Shown: positions 28,957 to 36,620 of the stretch, piece after piece
How the letters are laid out: each line of letters opens with the position of its first letter
Position numbering within the stretch: the first letter of the stretch is position 1
Source: an uncultured Eubacteriales bacterium
GTDB lineage: Bacteria; Bacillota; Clostridia; Christensenellales; CAG-917
Length of the DNA stretch: 64,000 nt
Assembly (NCBI GenBank): GCA_900544575.1
Contig: UQVO01000005.1
Coordinates: forward strand, 38,896-102,895
Reading direction: 5' to 3'
Program-made: the position numbers and the translations under genes
Notes under the pieces: model-generated
Databases searched by the model: none
What the model saw: the letters and a program-made list of their open reading frames with translations, nothing else
What the model was told of the DNA's origin: nothing

Positions 28957-29036
28957 TTGCGTAATAGCGGCACCTTTGATACAATGTAACAGCTATATGT
29001 TGTGGTCGTGTGCCGCAAACAATTCTATATATGGTT
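28957..29036 (+). promoter_or_regulatory. nrdAB promoter with two NrdR-box candidates
   Basis: TTGCGT (28957-28962), 17 bp, TACAAT (28980-28985). AACAGCTATATGTTGT (28988-29003) and CAATTCTATATATGGT (29020-29035) resemble NrdR boxes (ACAcwATATAtwgTGT). Their CTATAT cores lie 32 bp apart, about three helical turns, which is the usual NrdR arrangement. They cover the transcription start region. Confidence 0.7.
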
Positions 29037-29048
29037 TCGGAGGGGCTT

Positions 29049-31562
29049 ATGTACATTGTCAAACGCGACGGTACCGAACAGCGTTTCGACGCGGTGAAAA
29101 TCAAGAACGCGCTTGCCGCCGCATTCGGAAGCGTCGGTCACGACGCAGGGGAGGACGTCCTTGACAGGCTCACCGCCGTCGTGGTGTCGAAGATACCGTC
29201 ATTTCCCGTCACGGTCGAACAGGTGCAGGACCTTGCGGAAAAAACCCTTATGGAAGAGGGCTATTTCGACGAGGTCAAGAGTTTCATCCTCTACCGCGAC
29301 GCACGTGCAAAAGCGAGAGCGTACCGCAACGAGATAGCTTCGCGTTTCGACGACCCCGTGCTCGTCGGAGTGCTGAAAGGGATACAGTACGATTATCCCG
29401 AACCCGAATATGACCTGATGCATCTCAGCGGCAAATTTGCCTCGTTCGCGCGGGAAGGTGCGGACGAAAGTGCAAAATACGCGTCTTTGGTGCGCGCCGC
29501 GGTGGAACTCACCACGCAGGAAGCCCCCAAGTGGGAGTTCATCGCCGCACGGCTTGTGATGTTCGATATGTACAAGAAGCTCGCCGCAGAGCTCAAAGCG
29601 CGTGACATCAAAGGATTTTACGCAAAACTTGCCTATCTTACCGAAAGGAAACTTTACGGGGCGTACATCCTCGAACATTACACGCGGGAGGAAGTCGCGG
29701 AGTGCGCGTCCATCATAGACCGCCGCCGTGACAACCTTTTCACTTATTCGTCGCTGCAACTCGTGCTGAAACGATACGTAATCCACGATTTCGACGGTAC
29801 GTTGCTCGAAACGCCGCAGGAGATGTTCCTCGGCATCGCAATGCATCTTGCGATGAAGGAAAAGAACAAAATGCAGAGGGTGCGCGAGTTTTACGATATG
29901 CTTTCGCTTCTGAAAGTCACCGTCGCGACGCCGACGCTGTCCAATTCCCGCAAGCCGTACCATCAGCTTTCCAGCTGTTTCATCGACACCGTTCCCGACT
30001 CGCTGGACGGCATTTACCGCAGCATAGACAATTTCTCGAAAGTCAGCAAATTCGGCGGCGGAATGGGGCTTTATTTCGGCAAGGTGCGCGCGACGGGCGC
30101 GCCCATACGCGGATTTCAGGGCGCGGCAGGCGGCGTAATACGCTGGATTAGGCTCGTCAACGACACCGCTGTCGCGGTCGACCAGCTCGGAATGCGTCAG
30201 GGTGCGGTCGCGGTTTATCTCGACGCCTGGCACAAGGATTTGCCCGAATTTTTGCAGTTGCGCACCAACAACGGCGACGACCGTATGAAAGCGCACGACG
30301 TTTTCCCCGCCGTGTGTTATCCCGACCTGTTTTGGCGTATGGCGCGCGACAACATAAACGGCACGTGGTATATGATGTGTCCGCACGAGATTTACACCGT
30401 AAAGGGCTACCACCTCGAAGACTGCTACGGGCAGGAGTGGGAAAACAAGTATTTCGACTGCGTGAGCGACGACAGGATATCAAAGCGCGCAATACCCGTG
30501 AAAGAGGTGGTGCGGCTCATCCTCAAATCCGCCGTCGAAACGGGCACGCCGTTCTGTTTCAACCGCGACCACGTCAACAAGTTCAATCCCAATCCGCACA
30601 AGGGGATGATTTACTGTTCCAACCTCTGCACGGAAATCGCGCAGAATATGTCGCCCATCGACCTCGTTTCGCGCGAGATAGTGAAGACGGACGACGGCGA
30701 CGAAGTGGTGGTGCAGGTGACCAAGCCCGGCGAATTCGTGGTGTGCAACCTCGCGTCCCTCGTTCTCGGCAACATAAACGTGAAGGACAAGGCGGAGATA
30801 AGGAGCATTGTCCGCACCGTCGTGCGCGCACTCGACAATGTCATCGACCTCAACTTCTATCCCGTCGAATACGCGAAGATAAACAACAGAAAATACCGTC
30901 CGATAGGGCTCGGCGTTTCGGGATACCACCATATGCTTGCCAAAAACGGCATCGGCTGGGAGAGCGAGAAGCACCTTGCGTTTGCGGACGAAGTGTTCGA
31001 AGAGATAAACTATGCCGCCATCGAGGCGAGCTGCGACCTCGCCGCCGAGAAGGGAAGTTACGAGTACTTCGAGGGTTCGGACTGGCAGACGGGGGCTTAT
31101 TTCGAAAAGCGCGGCTACACGTCCGACCGCTGGAAAGAGCTCGCGGCAAAAGTCGCGAAATACGGTATGCGCAACTCCTATCTCATTGCCGTTGCGCCCA
31201 CGTCTTCCACGTCAATCATAGCGGGAACGACCGCGGGGCTTGACCCCGTGATGAAGAAATTCTTCTTCGAGGAAAAGAAGGGAGCAATGATACCGCGCGT
31301 CGCGCCCGAACTGTCGCCCGCGACCTACTGGCTCTACAAAAACGCGCACCTCATCGACCAGACCTGGACGGTCAGGGCGGCAGGAGTAAGACAGCGTCAT
31401 ATCGACCAGGCGCAGTCGCTGAACCTTTACATAACCAACGAATATACGATGAGGCAGGTGCTTGGGCTCTACATCTCCGCATGGGAGGAGGGCGTCAAGA
31501 CGGTGTATTACATCCGCTCGAAATCGCTCGAAGTCGAAGAGTGCGAGTCGTGCAGCTCCTGA
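29049..31562 (+). CDS. nrdA: Ribonucleoside-diphosphate reductase, class I, alpha subunit
   Basis: The 837-residue catalytic subunit reduces NDPs to dNDPs. An ATP-cone is at the N-terminus (KRDGTEQRFDAVKIKNAL, residues 5-90), so it should respond to dATP. The active-site region (QLSSCFIDTVPDSLDGIYRS, SKFGGGMGLYFGKVR) and the C-terminal CESCSS cysteine pair for re-reduction are present. GGAGGGG precedes the ATG at 29049. The gene is followed by nrdB after 61 nt. Confidence 0.96.
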   Translation: MYIVKRDGTEQRFDAVKIKNALAAAFGSVGHDAGEDVLDRLTAVVVSKIPSFPVTVEQVQDLAEKTLMEEGYFDEVKSFILYRDARAKARAYRNEIASRFDDPVLVGVLKGIQYDYPEPEYDLMHLSGKFASFAREGADESAKYASLVRAAVELTTQEAPKWEFIAARLVMFDMYKKLAAELKARDIKGFYAKLAYLTERKLYGAYILEHYTREEVAECASIIDRRRDNLFTYSSLQLVLKRYVIHDFDGTLLETPQEMFLGIAMHLAMKEKNKMQRVREFYDMLSLLKVTVATPTLSNSRKPYHQLSSCFIDTVPDSLDGIYRSIDNFSKVSKFGGGMGLYFGKVRATGAPIRGFQGAAGGVIRWIRLVNDTAVAVDQLGMRQGAVAVYLDAWHKDLPEFLQLRTNNGDDRMKAHDVFPAVCYPDLFWRMARDNINGTWYMMCPHEIYTVKGYHLEDCYGQEWENKYFDCVSDDRISKRAIPVKEVVRLILKSAVETGTPFCFNRDHVNKFNPNPHKGMIYCSNLCTEIAQNMSPIDLVSREIVKTDDGDEVVVQVTKPGEFVVCNLASLVLGNINVKDKAEIRSIVRTVVRALDNVIDLNFYPVEYAKINNRKYRPIGLGVSGYHHMLAKNGIGWESEKHLAFADEVFEEINYAAIEASCDLAAEKGSYEYFEGSDWQTGAYFEKRGYTSDRWKELAAKVAKYGMRNSYLIAVAPTSSTSIIAGTTAGLDPVMKKFFFEEKKGAMIPRVAPELSPATYWLYKNAHLIDQTWTVRAAGVRQRHIDQAQSLNLYITNEYTMRQVLGLYISAWEEGVKTVYYIRSKSLEVEECESCSS

Positions 31563-31623
31563 CGGCAGAAACGGCACTTAAACTGTACAAAATTAAGAAA
31601 TAAAAGCGGAATACGGAGGATTT

Positions 31624-32676
31624 ATGGACAAAGACCATCTCAAACTCAAACCATTGTTCAACGAAAACGGCGATACAGAAGTCGTCAAACGCCGTATGAT
31701 TGGCGGCAATACTACCAATCTCAACGATTTCAACAATCTCAAATACACCTGGGTGAGCAGTTGGTACAGACAGGCGATGAACAACTTCTGGATACCCGAA
31801 GAAATCAACCTCAGCCAGGACGTCAAGGACTACCGCAAGGCGCTTACGCCCGCCGAACGCAGAGCGTACGACAAGGTGCTGAGTTTCCTCGTCTTCCTCG
31901 ACTCCATCCAGACGGCGAACCTGCCCAACATCGGCGAATACATCACCGCAAACGAAGTCAATCTCTGCCTGAACATCCAGACCTTCCAGGAGGCGGTGCA
32001 TTCGCAGAGCTACGGCTATATGCTGGACACCATATGTTCTCCCGACGAGCGCAACGACATCCTTTATCAGTGGAAATTCGACGAGCATCTGCTTGCGCGC
32101 AATAAGTTCATCGGCGACGTCTACAATCTTTTCCGCGAGGACAAATCCGCCGCAACACTGCTCAAAGTGATGATTGCCAACTATATCCTCGAAGGCATCT
32201 ACTTCTATTCCGGCTTTATGTTCTTCTACAACCTCGGCAGAAACGGCAAAATGCCCGGGTCCGTGCAGGAGATACGCTACATAAACCGTGACGAGAATAC
32301 GCATCTGTGGCTGTTCCGTTCCATAATCCTCGAACTCAAAAAGGAAGAGCCCGACCTCTTTACCGACGAGGCGGTCGAGGAGCTCAAAGAGATGATGCGT
32401 GAGGGCGTGCGCCAGGAAATCAAGTGGGGACAGTACATCATAGGTGACGATATTCCGGGGCTCAACAATCAGATGGTGGAGGACTACATCAAGTATCTCG
32501 GCAATCTTCGCTCCACGGGGATAGGGTTCGGCCCTCTTTACGATGGCTACGAAACCGAGCCCGCGTCTATGGCGTGGGTGAGCCAGTACTCCAACGCAAA
32601 CCTCATCAAGACGGACTTTTTCGAAGCGAAATCGACTGCGTATGCAAAATCCAGCGCCATCGAGGACGACCTGTGA
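31624..32676 (+). CDS. nrdB: Ribonucleoside-diphosphate reductase, class I, beta subunit (tyrosyl-radical type)
   Basis: The 350-residue radical-generating subunit. Metal ligands are visible in helices with FLDSIQTAN (Asp), QTFQEAVHSQSYGY (Glu and His), NYILEGIYFYSGF (Glu) and RDENTHLWLF (Glu and His). SQSYGYML contains the Tyr equivalent to the E. coli radical Tyr122, so this looks like a conventional tyrosyl-radical class Ia-type subunit. CGGAGG precedes the ATG. A terminator follows at 32702. Confidence 0.96.
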   Translation: MDKDHLKLKPLFNENGDTEVVKRRMIGGNTTNLNDFNNLKYTWVSSWYRQAMNNFWIPEEINLSQDVKDYRKALTPAERRAYDKVLSFLVFLDSIQTANLPNIGEYITANEVNLCLNIQTFQEAVHSQSYGYMLDTICSPDERNDILYQWKFDEHLLARNKFIGDVYNLFREDKSAATLLKVMIANYILEGIYFYSGFMFFYNLGRNGKMPGSVQEIRYINRDENTHLWLFRSIILELKKEEPDLFTDEAVEELKEMMREGVRQEIKWGQYIIGDDIPGLNNQMVEDYIKYLGNLRSTGIGFGPLYDGYETEPASMAWVSQYSNANLIKTDFFEAKSTAYAKSSAIEDDL

Positions 32677-32701
32677 GCCGTCGTGCAAATCAGCATTACA
32701 G

Positions 32702-32731
32702 CGCCCGCCGAAATACGGCGGGCGTTTTTTT
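32702..32731 (+). terminator. nrdAB terminator
   Basis: CGCCCGCCG, a 5-nt loop, CGGCGGGCG and seven T. Confidence 0.92.
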
Positions 32732-32749
32732 GCAAAAGAGCACGCTTTT

Positions 32750-32827
32750 AGTGCGGGTTCTCACCCCAGACAAAGCAAAGAACACAGCTTCTGCTGTGTT
32801 CTCGCGTGGTCTGGGGGAGAAGATTTG
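32750..32827 (-). repeat. Distal tRNA-Pro module: inverted arm, terminator and 21-nt tRNA 3'-end copy
   Basis: On the minus strand 32827-32807 matches the last 21 nt of tRNA-Pro (33036-33112) with one acceptor mismatch. It is followed by a terminator hairpin (AACACAGC / GCTGTGTT) and then a sequence complementary to the tRNA acceptor/T-arm (TTCTCACCCCAGAC on the plus strand). Most of the 70 bp is repeated 229 bp away beside the real tRNA. TAAGGAGC follows at 32828. Confidence 0.85.
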
Positions 32828-32985
32828 TAAGGAGCAAGGCGACGGAAGAGCGAACGCAAACGAGAGTGATAACGAGGGACGAAGGCAATCTGCCTTTTAG
32901 ACAAACAGCGGAGCGAAAATCAGCGTGAAGAGTGTCAAGGGCGGTGCGTCGGGGGAGTGCGCGTGAGCGTCACGTGTGGTCATTG
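32828..32985. other. Spacer between the two tRNA-Pro modules
   Basis: Begins TAAGGAGC and contains GCGACGGAAGAGCG (32839-32852), shared with the tRNA-Val and tRNA-Ala loci. No coding region visible. Confidence 0.6.
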
Positions 32986-33035
32986 CTTCTCACCCCCGAC
33001 AAAGCAAAGAACACAGCTTTTGCTGTGTTCTCGCG
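32986..33035 (-). terminator. tRNA-Pro terminator flanked by an inverted tRNA arm
   Basis: The hairpin AGAACACAGC / GCTGTGTTCT lies behind the CCA. Beyond it, CTTCTCACCCCCGAC (32986-33000) is complementary, with one gap, to the tRNA 3' arm at 33038-33051. Confidence 0.75.
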
Positions 33036-33112
33036 TGGTCTGGGTGAGAAGATTTGAACTTCCGGCCTCTTGAACCCCATTCAAGCGCGCTACCAAGCTG
33101 CGCCACACCCAG
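33036..33112 (-). tRNA. tRNA-Pro(GGG)
   Basis: A 77-nt cloverleaf with encoded CCA. CTGGGTG pairs with CACCCAG, and the anticodon stem CTTGA/TCAAG encloses ATGGGGT, giving GGG (Pro). Confidence 0.93.
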
Positions 33113-33174
33113 TCGTTTAACTTTGATTGCCGGATTATTATATAACAGCCGTGCAAAATTTGCAACAAATTACG

Positions 33175-35616
33175 CTACTCTTTTTCTTTTTCTTTTTTGC
33201 GTGCCTGCCACGTTATGACGAATATCACAACGCCCGTCACCGCCACCGCACAGCAGAGCACAATGGACACAATCTGAACCGTTGTCAGCCCTTCGAGTTC
33301 CACGTCCGATTTCGCGGCATATCCCACCGTCCCTTCGACGGACACCAGCCAATACTCGCCGCTTTCGTCGAGGATTTCCATTCTCGTTCCGTCAACGACT
33401 TCCAGGACGGGCGCAGAGGAAGAGTCGGGCAGGGAATAAATGCCGACAGTCCCGCCTGCGCGGTCAGCGGAAGCCCTGCCGAACACCTGCTTGCGTTCGG
33501 GCACGGGTTCGACGTATTCGGTGACGGAGTCGGCGGGGGCAAAGTACGTCGCGCCGCCGTAGCTTATTCTGACCCAGGCGCCGTTGTCGAGGGCTGCGGC
33601 GTTGTCGGTCACCGTGACCAATGCGTCGCTCTCGAATGTCAGCGTTTCGTCCGCGGCGGGGTGGGTGCGGAGCGCAGTACCCGCGGCAAGAGTGTATGTG
33701 CCGCCCATCGGTGAGGGTGAAACGGGTGACAGGGCGTCGTTTTCGATATAACCCGTCCTGCCGCCGAAATAGACGTATGTGTAGCCTTCCTGTGCGGATA
33801 TGCCGTCGTAGCACAGCACCACCGTGCCTGCGAGGGCGGAGTACATAGTGTCAAAGCGTCCCGGCTCGTCAAAGAGGTATGTATCGCGGGAGAGCGCGGC
33901 AAAGGACAGCGTTTCCGCCTCGTCGGGGTCGGGGTCGGGCAAGGGAGTGTAGGACGACTCGTCCGTCGCTCCGACTTCCGCAGAACCTATGAAGCAGGCG
34001 GAGGAGGCGAACACCGCACGGCTGCCGTCAAGCACGAATGCGACGGGAGAAGCGGTGTAGAGCGAATGTCCGAGGTCGAACTCCGCACTCACGGCGACAG
34101 CAGAAAGCTGGTTGGAGAATTTGACTATCTTGTTTTCGTCACGGTAAGCAACGAACAGATTGCCCGCATAATCGGCGGCAATGTCCGTCGCGCCCGCAAA
34201 AGAGCATTCCCTGAACGGAATGAGCTCCGAAAGAGAAACTCCCGCAGCGGAGAGGGTGTACAGCCCCGCGTCCATCATAAGGTAGACGACGTCGTTGCGC
34301 GCGCCTGCAAGCGCAATGCCGTTTTCGACGGACATAATGCGGCGTATGGAGCCGGGCGGGGAATATGTGTAAAGGTTTGCGTCTGTCAGTATGACGAGTC
34401 CGTTCCCTGCGCAGACGATATCGACAACGGTTTCTCCCTCGGGGACTCCGCAGTACACCACAGCCGCGAGGGTGCCGTCGGCGGAGGGCATAATGCGGTA
34501 GACTTCGGTCCGCGTCGCGGCATATGTCACGTCCTGCGAAGTCGATGCAAGCGCCACGGGGGCGTCGGGCATAGCGACATAGCGGACGGAATTTTCGCCG
34601 AACACCGCAACGCGCGAATTCCCGCCGTCGGCGACGATGAGCCCCGCGGAAGTGATGAGAACGTCTGCGGGGGAGTCGAACTGTCCTTCGCCCGACCCGT
34701 TCATCGAAAGGGTCCGCGTGAGCGTCACGCTTTGAGCGGGAAGGTCGACCGAATAGACGTCCACGCCGCCCGACGCGTTGATGACGTAAAGATTGTTGCC
34801 GCCTGCGGCAAAGACAGTTTCTTCCGAAGCGGCAATGCCCGTGGAAAACAGCGCTTCGCCGTCGTTGCGGTTGACGGCAAGAATGCCGCTTTCCGTCGCC
34901 GTGAAAAGAGTTTCGTTTGCCATAGCGACGGAGTAGGGATAAACCGCGGTATCTTTCTTGTCGGGCGACCCCACTTCGTCGAGATTGAGGACATAGTATC
35001 CGCGCACGCCGTATTCGGCGGCGTAGATGTAAAGGCACATATCTTCCGCGGTAAATATATTCTGTCCGCTGAGGGCGGCGCTATGGGTGATGTCTTCGCG
35101 GATTACGGAAAAATCGGAAGAGGAGTAAACGCTGAGAGAGATGGCGTATTTGATGTAAAACCTGCTGTCGTCCGCGGCGATGTAAGACACGTTCTGCGGG
35201 TCCTTGATGCCGTCGGCGGGCGACACGGCAGCATCCTGCGACGCTATATCGACGCAGGCAAACTGCTGTACGCTTCCGTACGAGAAGAGCAGAACGCTTC
35301 CGGACAGCCACATACCGCCGATGTCCTCATATGCGCTCACGTCGATATGAGAGGACAGGGCAAAGTCGTGCGAAGCGACGAGAATGTTTCCCGATGCGGC
35401 GTCGTAGACGGCAAGGTAAGTGTCGTTTGCGGCAAGCAAAGTTGCGTCGGTGACGGGGAAATAGCCGTCTTCGGGAAGCAGAATGTCGAAATCCGTCTGT
35501 TCGGCGTGCGCCACGGACGGGGACGCCGCCGCGAGCACCGCAGTCAACAGAACCAACGCGCATATGAAAACACACACGAGCGGAAAAATTGCGGCAGGTT
35601 TCGACAGAGATTTCAT
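33175..35616 (-). CDS. Secreted beta-propeller/SH3-domain protein with a C-terminal membrane anchor
   Basis: An 813-residue protein. It has a signal peptide (hydrophobic 10-33, AHA cleavage region), then a long beta-rich part with NHL/propeller-like repeats (such as GSGEGQFDSPADVLITSAGLI), two or three SH3-like modules from about 600 (VRISYGG..YFAPADSV; WLVSVEGTVGYAAKSDVEL), one transmembrane helix (VQIVSIVLCCAVAVTGVVIF) and a basic tail. Function unknown; surface sensing or wall binding is possible. I start at the ATG at 35616, where a strong promoter abuts it. The plus-strand neighbours also encode an exported protein. Confidence 0.8.
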   Translation of the reverse strand: MKSLSKPAAIFPLVCVFICALVLLTAVLAAASPSVAHAEQTDFDILLPEDGYFPVTDATLLAANDTYLAVYDAASGNILVASHDFALSSHIDVSAYEDIGGMWLSGSVLLFSYGSVQQFACVDIASQDAAVSPADGIKDPQNVSYIAADDSRFYIKYAISLSVYSSSDFSVIREDITHSAALSGQNIFTAEDMCLYIYAAEYGVRGYYVLNLDEVGSPDKKDTAVYPYSVAMANETLFTATESGILAVNRNDGEALFSTGIAASEETVFAAGGNNLYVINASGGVDVYSVDLPAQSVTLTRTLSMNGSGEGQFDSPADVLITSAGLIVADGGNSRVAVFGENSVRYVAMPDAPVALASTSQDVTYAATRTEVYRIMPSADGTLAAVVYCGVPEGETVVDIVCAGNGLVILTDANLYTYSPPGSIRRIMSVENGIALAGARNDVVYLMMDAGLYTLSAAGVSLSELIPFRECSFAGATDIAADYAGNLFVAYRDENKIVKFSNQLSAVAVSAEFDLGHSLYTASPVAFVLDGSRAVFASSACFIGSAEVGATDESSYTPLPDPDPDEAETLSFAALSRDTYLFDEPGRFDTMYSALAGTVVLCYDGISAQEGYTYVYFGGRTGYIENDALSPVSPSPMGGTYTLAAGTALRTHPAADETLTFESDALVTVTDNAAALDNGAWVRISYGGATYFAPADSVTEYVEPVPERKQVFGRASADRAGGTVGIYSLPDSSSAPVLEVVDGTRMEILDESGEYWLVSVEGTVGYAAKSDVELEGLTTVQIVSIVLCCAVAVTGVVIFVITWQARKKEKEKE

Positions 35617-35622
35617 ACGGAT

Positions 35623-35651
35623 ATTATATCCAAAAGCAAAAGTTACGTCAA
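35623..35651 (-). promoter_or_regulatory. Leaderless-type promoter of the propeller/SH3 gene
   Basis: On the minus strand TTGACG (35651-35646), 17 bp, TATAAT (35628-35623), then exactly 6 nt to the ATG. No Shine-Dalgarno. Confidence 0.85.
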
Positions 35652-35666
35652 CACTATTACTATTTG

Positions 35667-35695
35667 TTGAAATATAAGGCAAATTATGGTAAAAT
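35667..35695 (+). promoter_or_regulatory. Divergent promoter of the WG-repeat protein gene
   Basis: TTGAAA (35667-35672), 17 bp, TAAAAT (35690-35695). It lies back to back with the promoter of the propeller/SH3 gene, so the two are likely coregulated. Confidence 0.75.
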
Positions 35696-35713
35696 CACAG
35701 ACAAGGTAACAAA

Positions 35714-36619
35714 ATGGCTAACAGGAAATTTCATTACAACGACAGGAAATCCGACGGCGGCAATGCGGAAGGACGACAGTCCGCTCCAGTCCGTCAGAAC
35801 GGGCGCAGAAAGCAGAATGCGGCAGCGCGCGGCGCGGCAGCGGCAAGAAAAGCCGCGGTCGATGCGGCGGTGGCGGGACGCTATCCCGCAGAAAAACTCG
35901 CCCTTCCCATTGCGGGAATCGGGGTTGCGGACGAACTCGTCGGGCTGCTTTCCGTCAACGGCATAAGGACGGCGGGCGACCTTGTCTGCCGCACGGAAAG
36001 AGAGATGTACAAGGTGCAGGGATTCAACAAGAAAATGCTGCTTGCCTTAAAACGCGCCTTGTCCGCGGTCGGGATGGAATTCTATGCGGACGCCGCTCCC
36101 GACAAAGCCGCGAAGAGTACGGGCGACAGCCCTGCACAGCGCAGGAAGGAACAGCCCGAAAAACCGCAGCGCACACCCGCCGCACAGCAGCGCAGGGAAA
36201 GGGAGGAGCGTCCGAAAAAACTCACCGAGCCGCTGCCTTTTACGGAGTGGAGAAAAATCCAGAAAGGCGGAAAATGGGGTTTTTACGACGGTTTCAAGAC
36301 GGTAATCCCCGCAATGTACGACGAAGTGTTCTTTTTCAAGGACGGGCTTGCCGCGGCGGAACTCGACGAAAAGTGCGGTTATATCAATCCCGAAAACGAA
36401 GTGGTCATCCCTTTCGATTACGAAACGGCAATGAGCTTTTCGGAAGGGTATGCCAGCGTGGTGAAAGGCGGCAAGTGCGGCTACATCAACAAGGACAACG
36501 AAGTGGTGATACCTTTCGTTTACGACGCGGCGACGCCGTTCGAGGGCGGAGAGGCGAAAGTGAAAAAGGACGGACGCTGGGGCACGATACTCCCCGACGG
36601 TTCCGTGAAGTGGATTTGA
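35714..36619 (+). CDS. WG-repeat protein with an RNA polymerase alpha-CTD-like helix-hairpin-helix domain
   Basis: A 301-residue protein. A basic, low-complexity N-terminus (1-55) precedes a segment (LPIAGIGVADELVGLLSVNGIRTAGDLVCRTEREMYKVQGF..LALKRALSAVGME, ~62-120) with the pattern of the alpha-CTD fold. A second disordered region follows. Residues ~175-300 contain WG-type repeats (GKWGFYDGFKTVIPAMYDE, KCGYINPENEVVIPFDYE, KCGYINKDNEVVIPFVYD). It has no signal peptide. The combination is unfamiliar to me. The subtilisin gene starts 1 nt after the stop. Confidence 0.75.
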   Translation: MANRKFHYNDRKSDGGNAEGRQSAPVRQNGRRKQNAAARGAAAARKAAVDAAVAGRYPAEKLALPIAGIGVADELVGLLSVNGIRTAGDLVCRTEREMYKVQGFNKKMLLALKRALSAVGMEFYADAAPDKAAKSTGDSPAQRRKEQPEKPQRTPAAQQRREREERPKKLTEPLPFTEWRKIQKGGKWGFYDGFKTVIPAMYDEVFFFKDGLAAAELDEKCGYINPENEVVIPFDYETAMSFSEGYASVVKGGKCGYINKDNEVVIPFVYDAATPFEGGEAKVKKDGRWGTILPDGSVKWI

Positions 36620-36620
36620 A

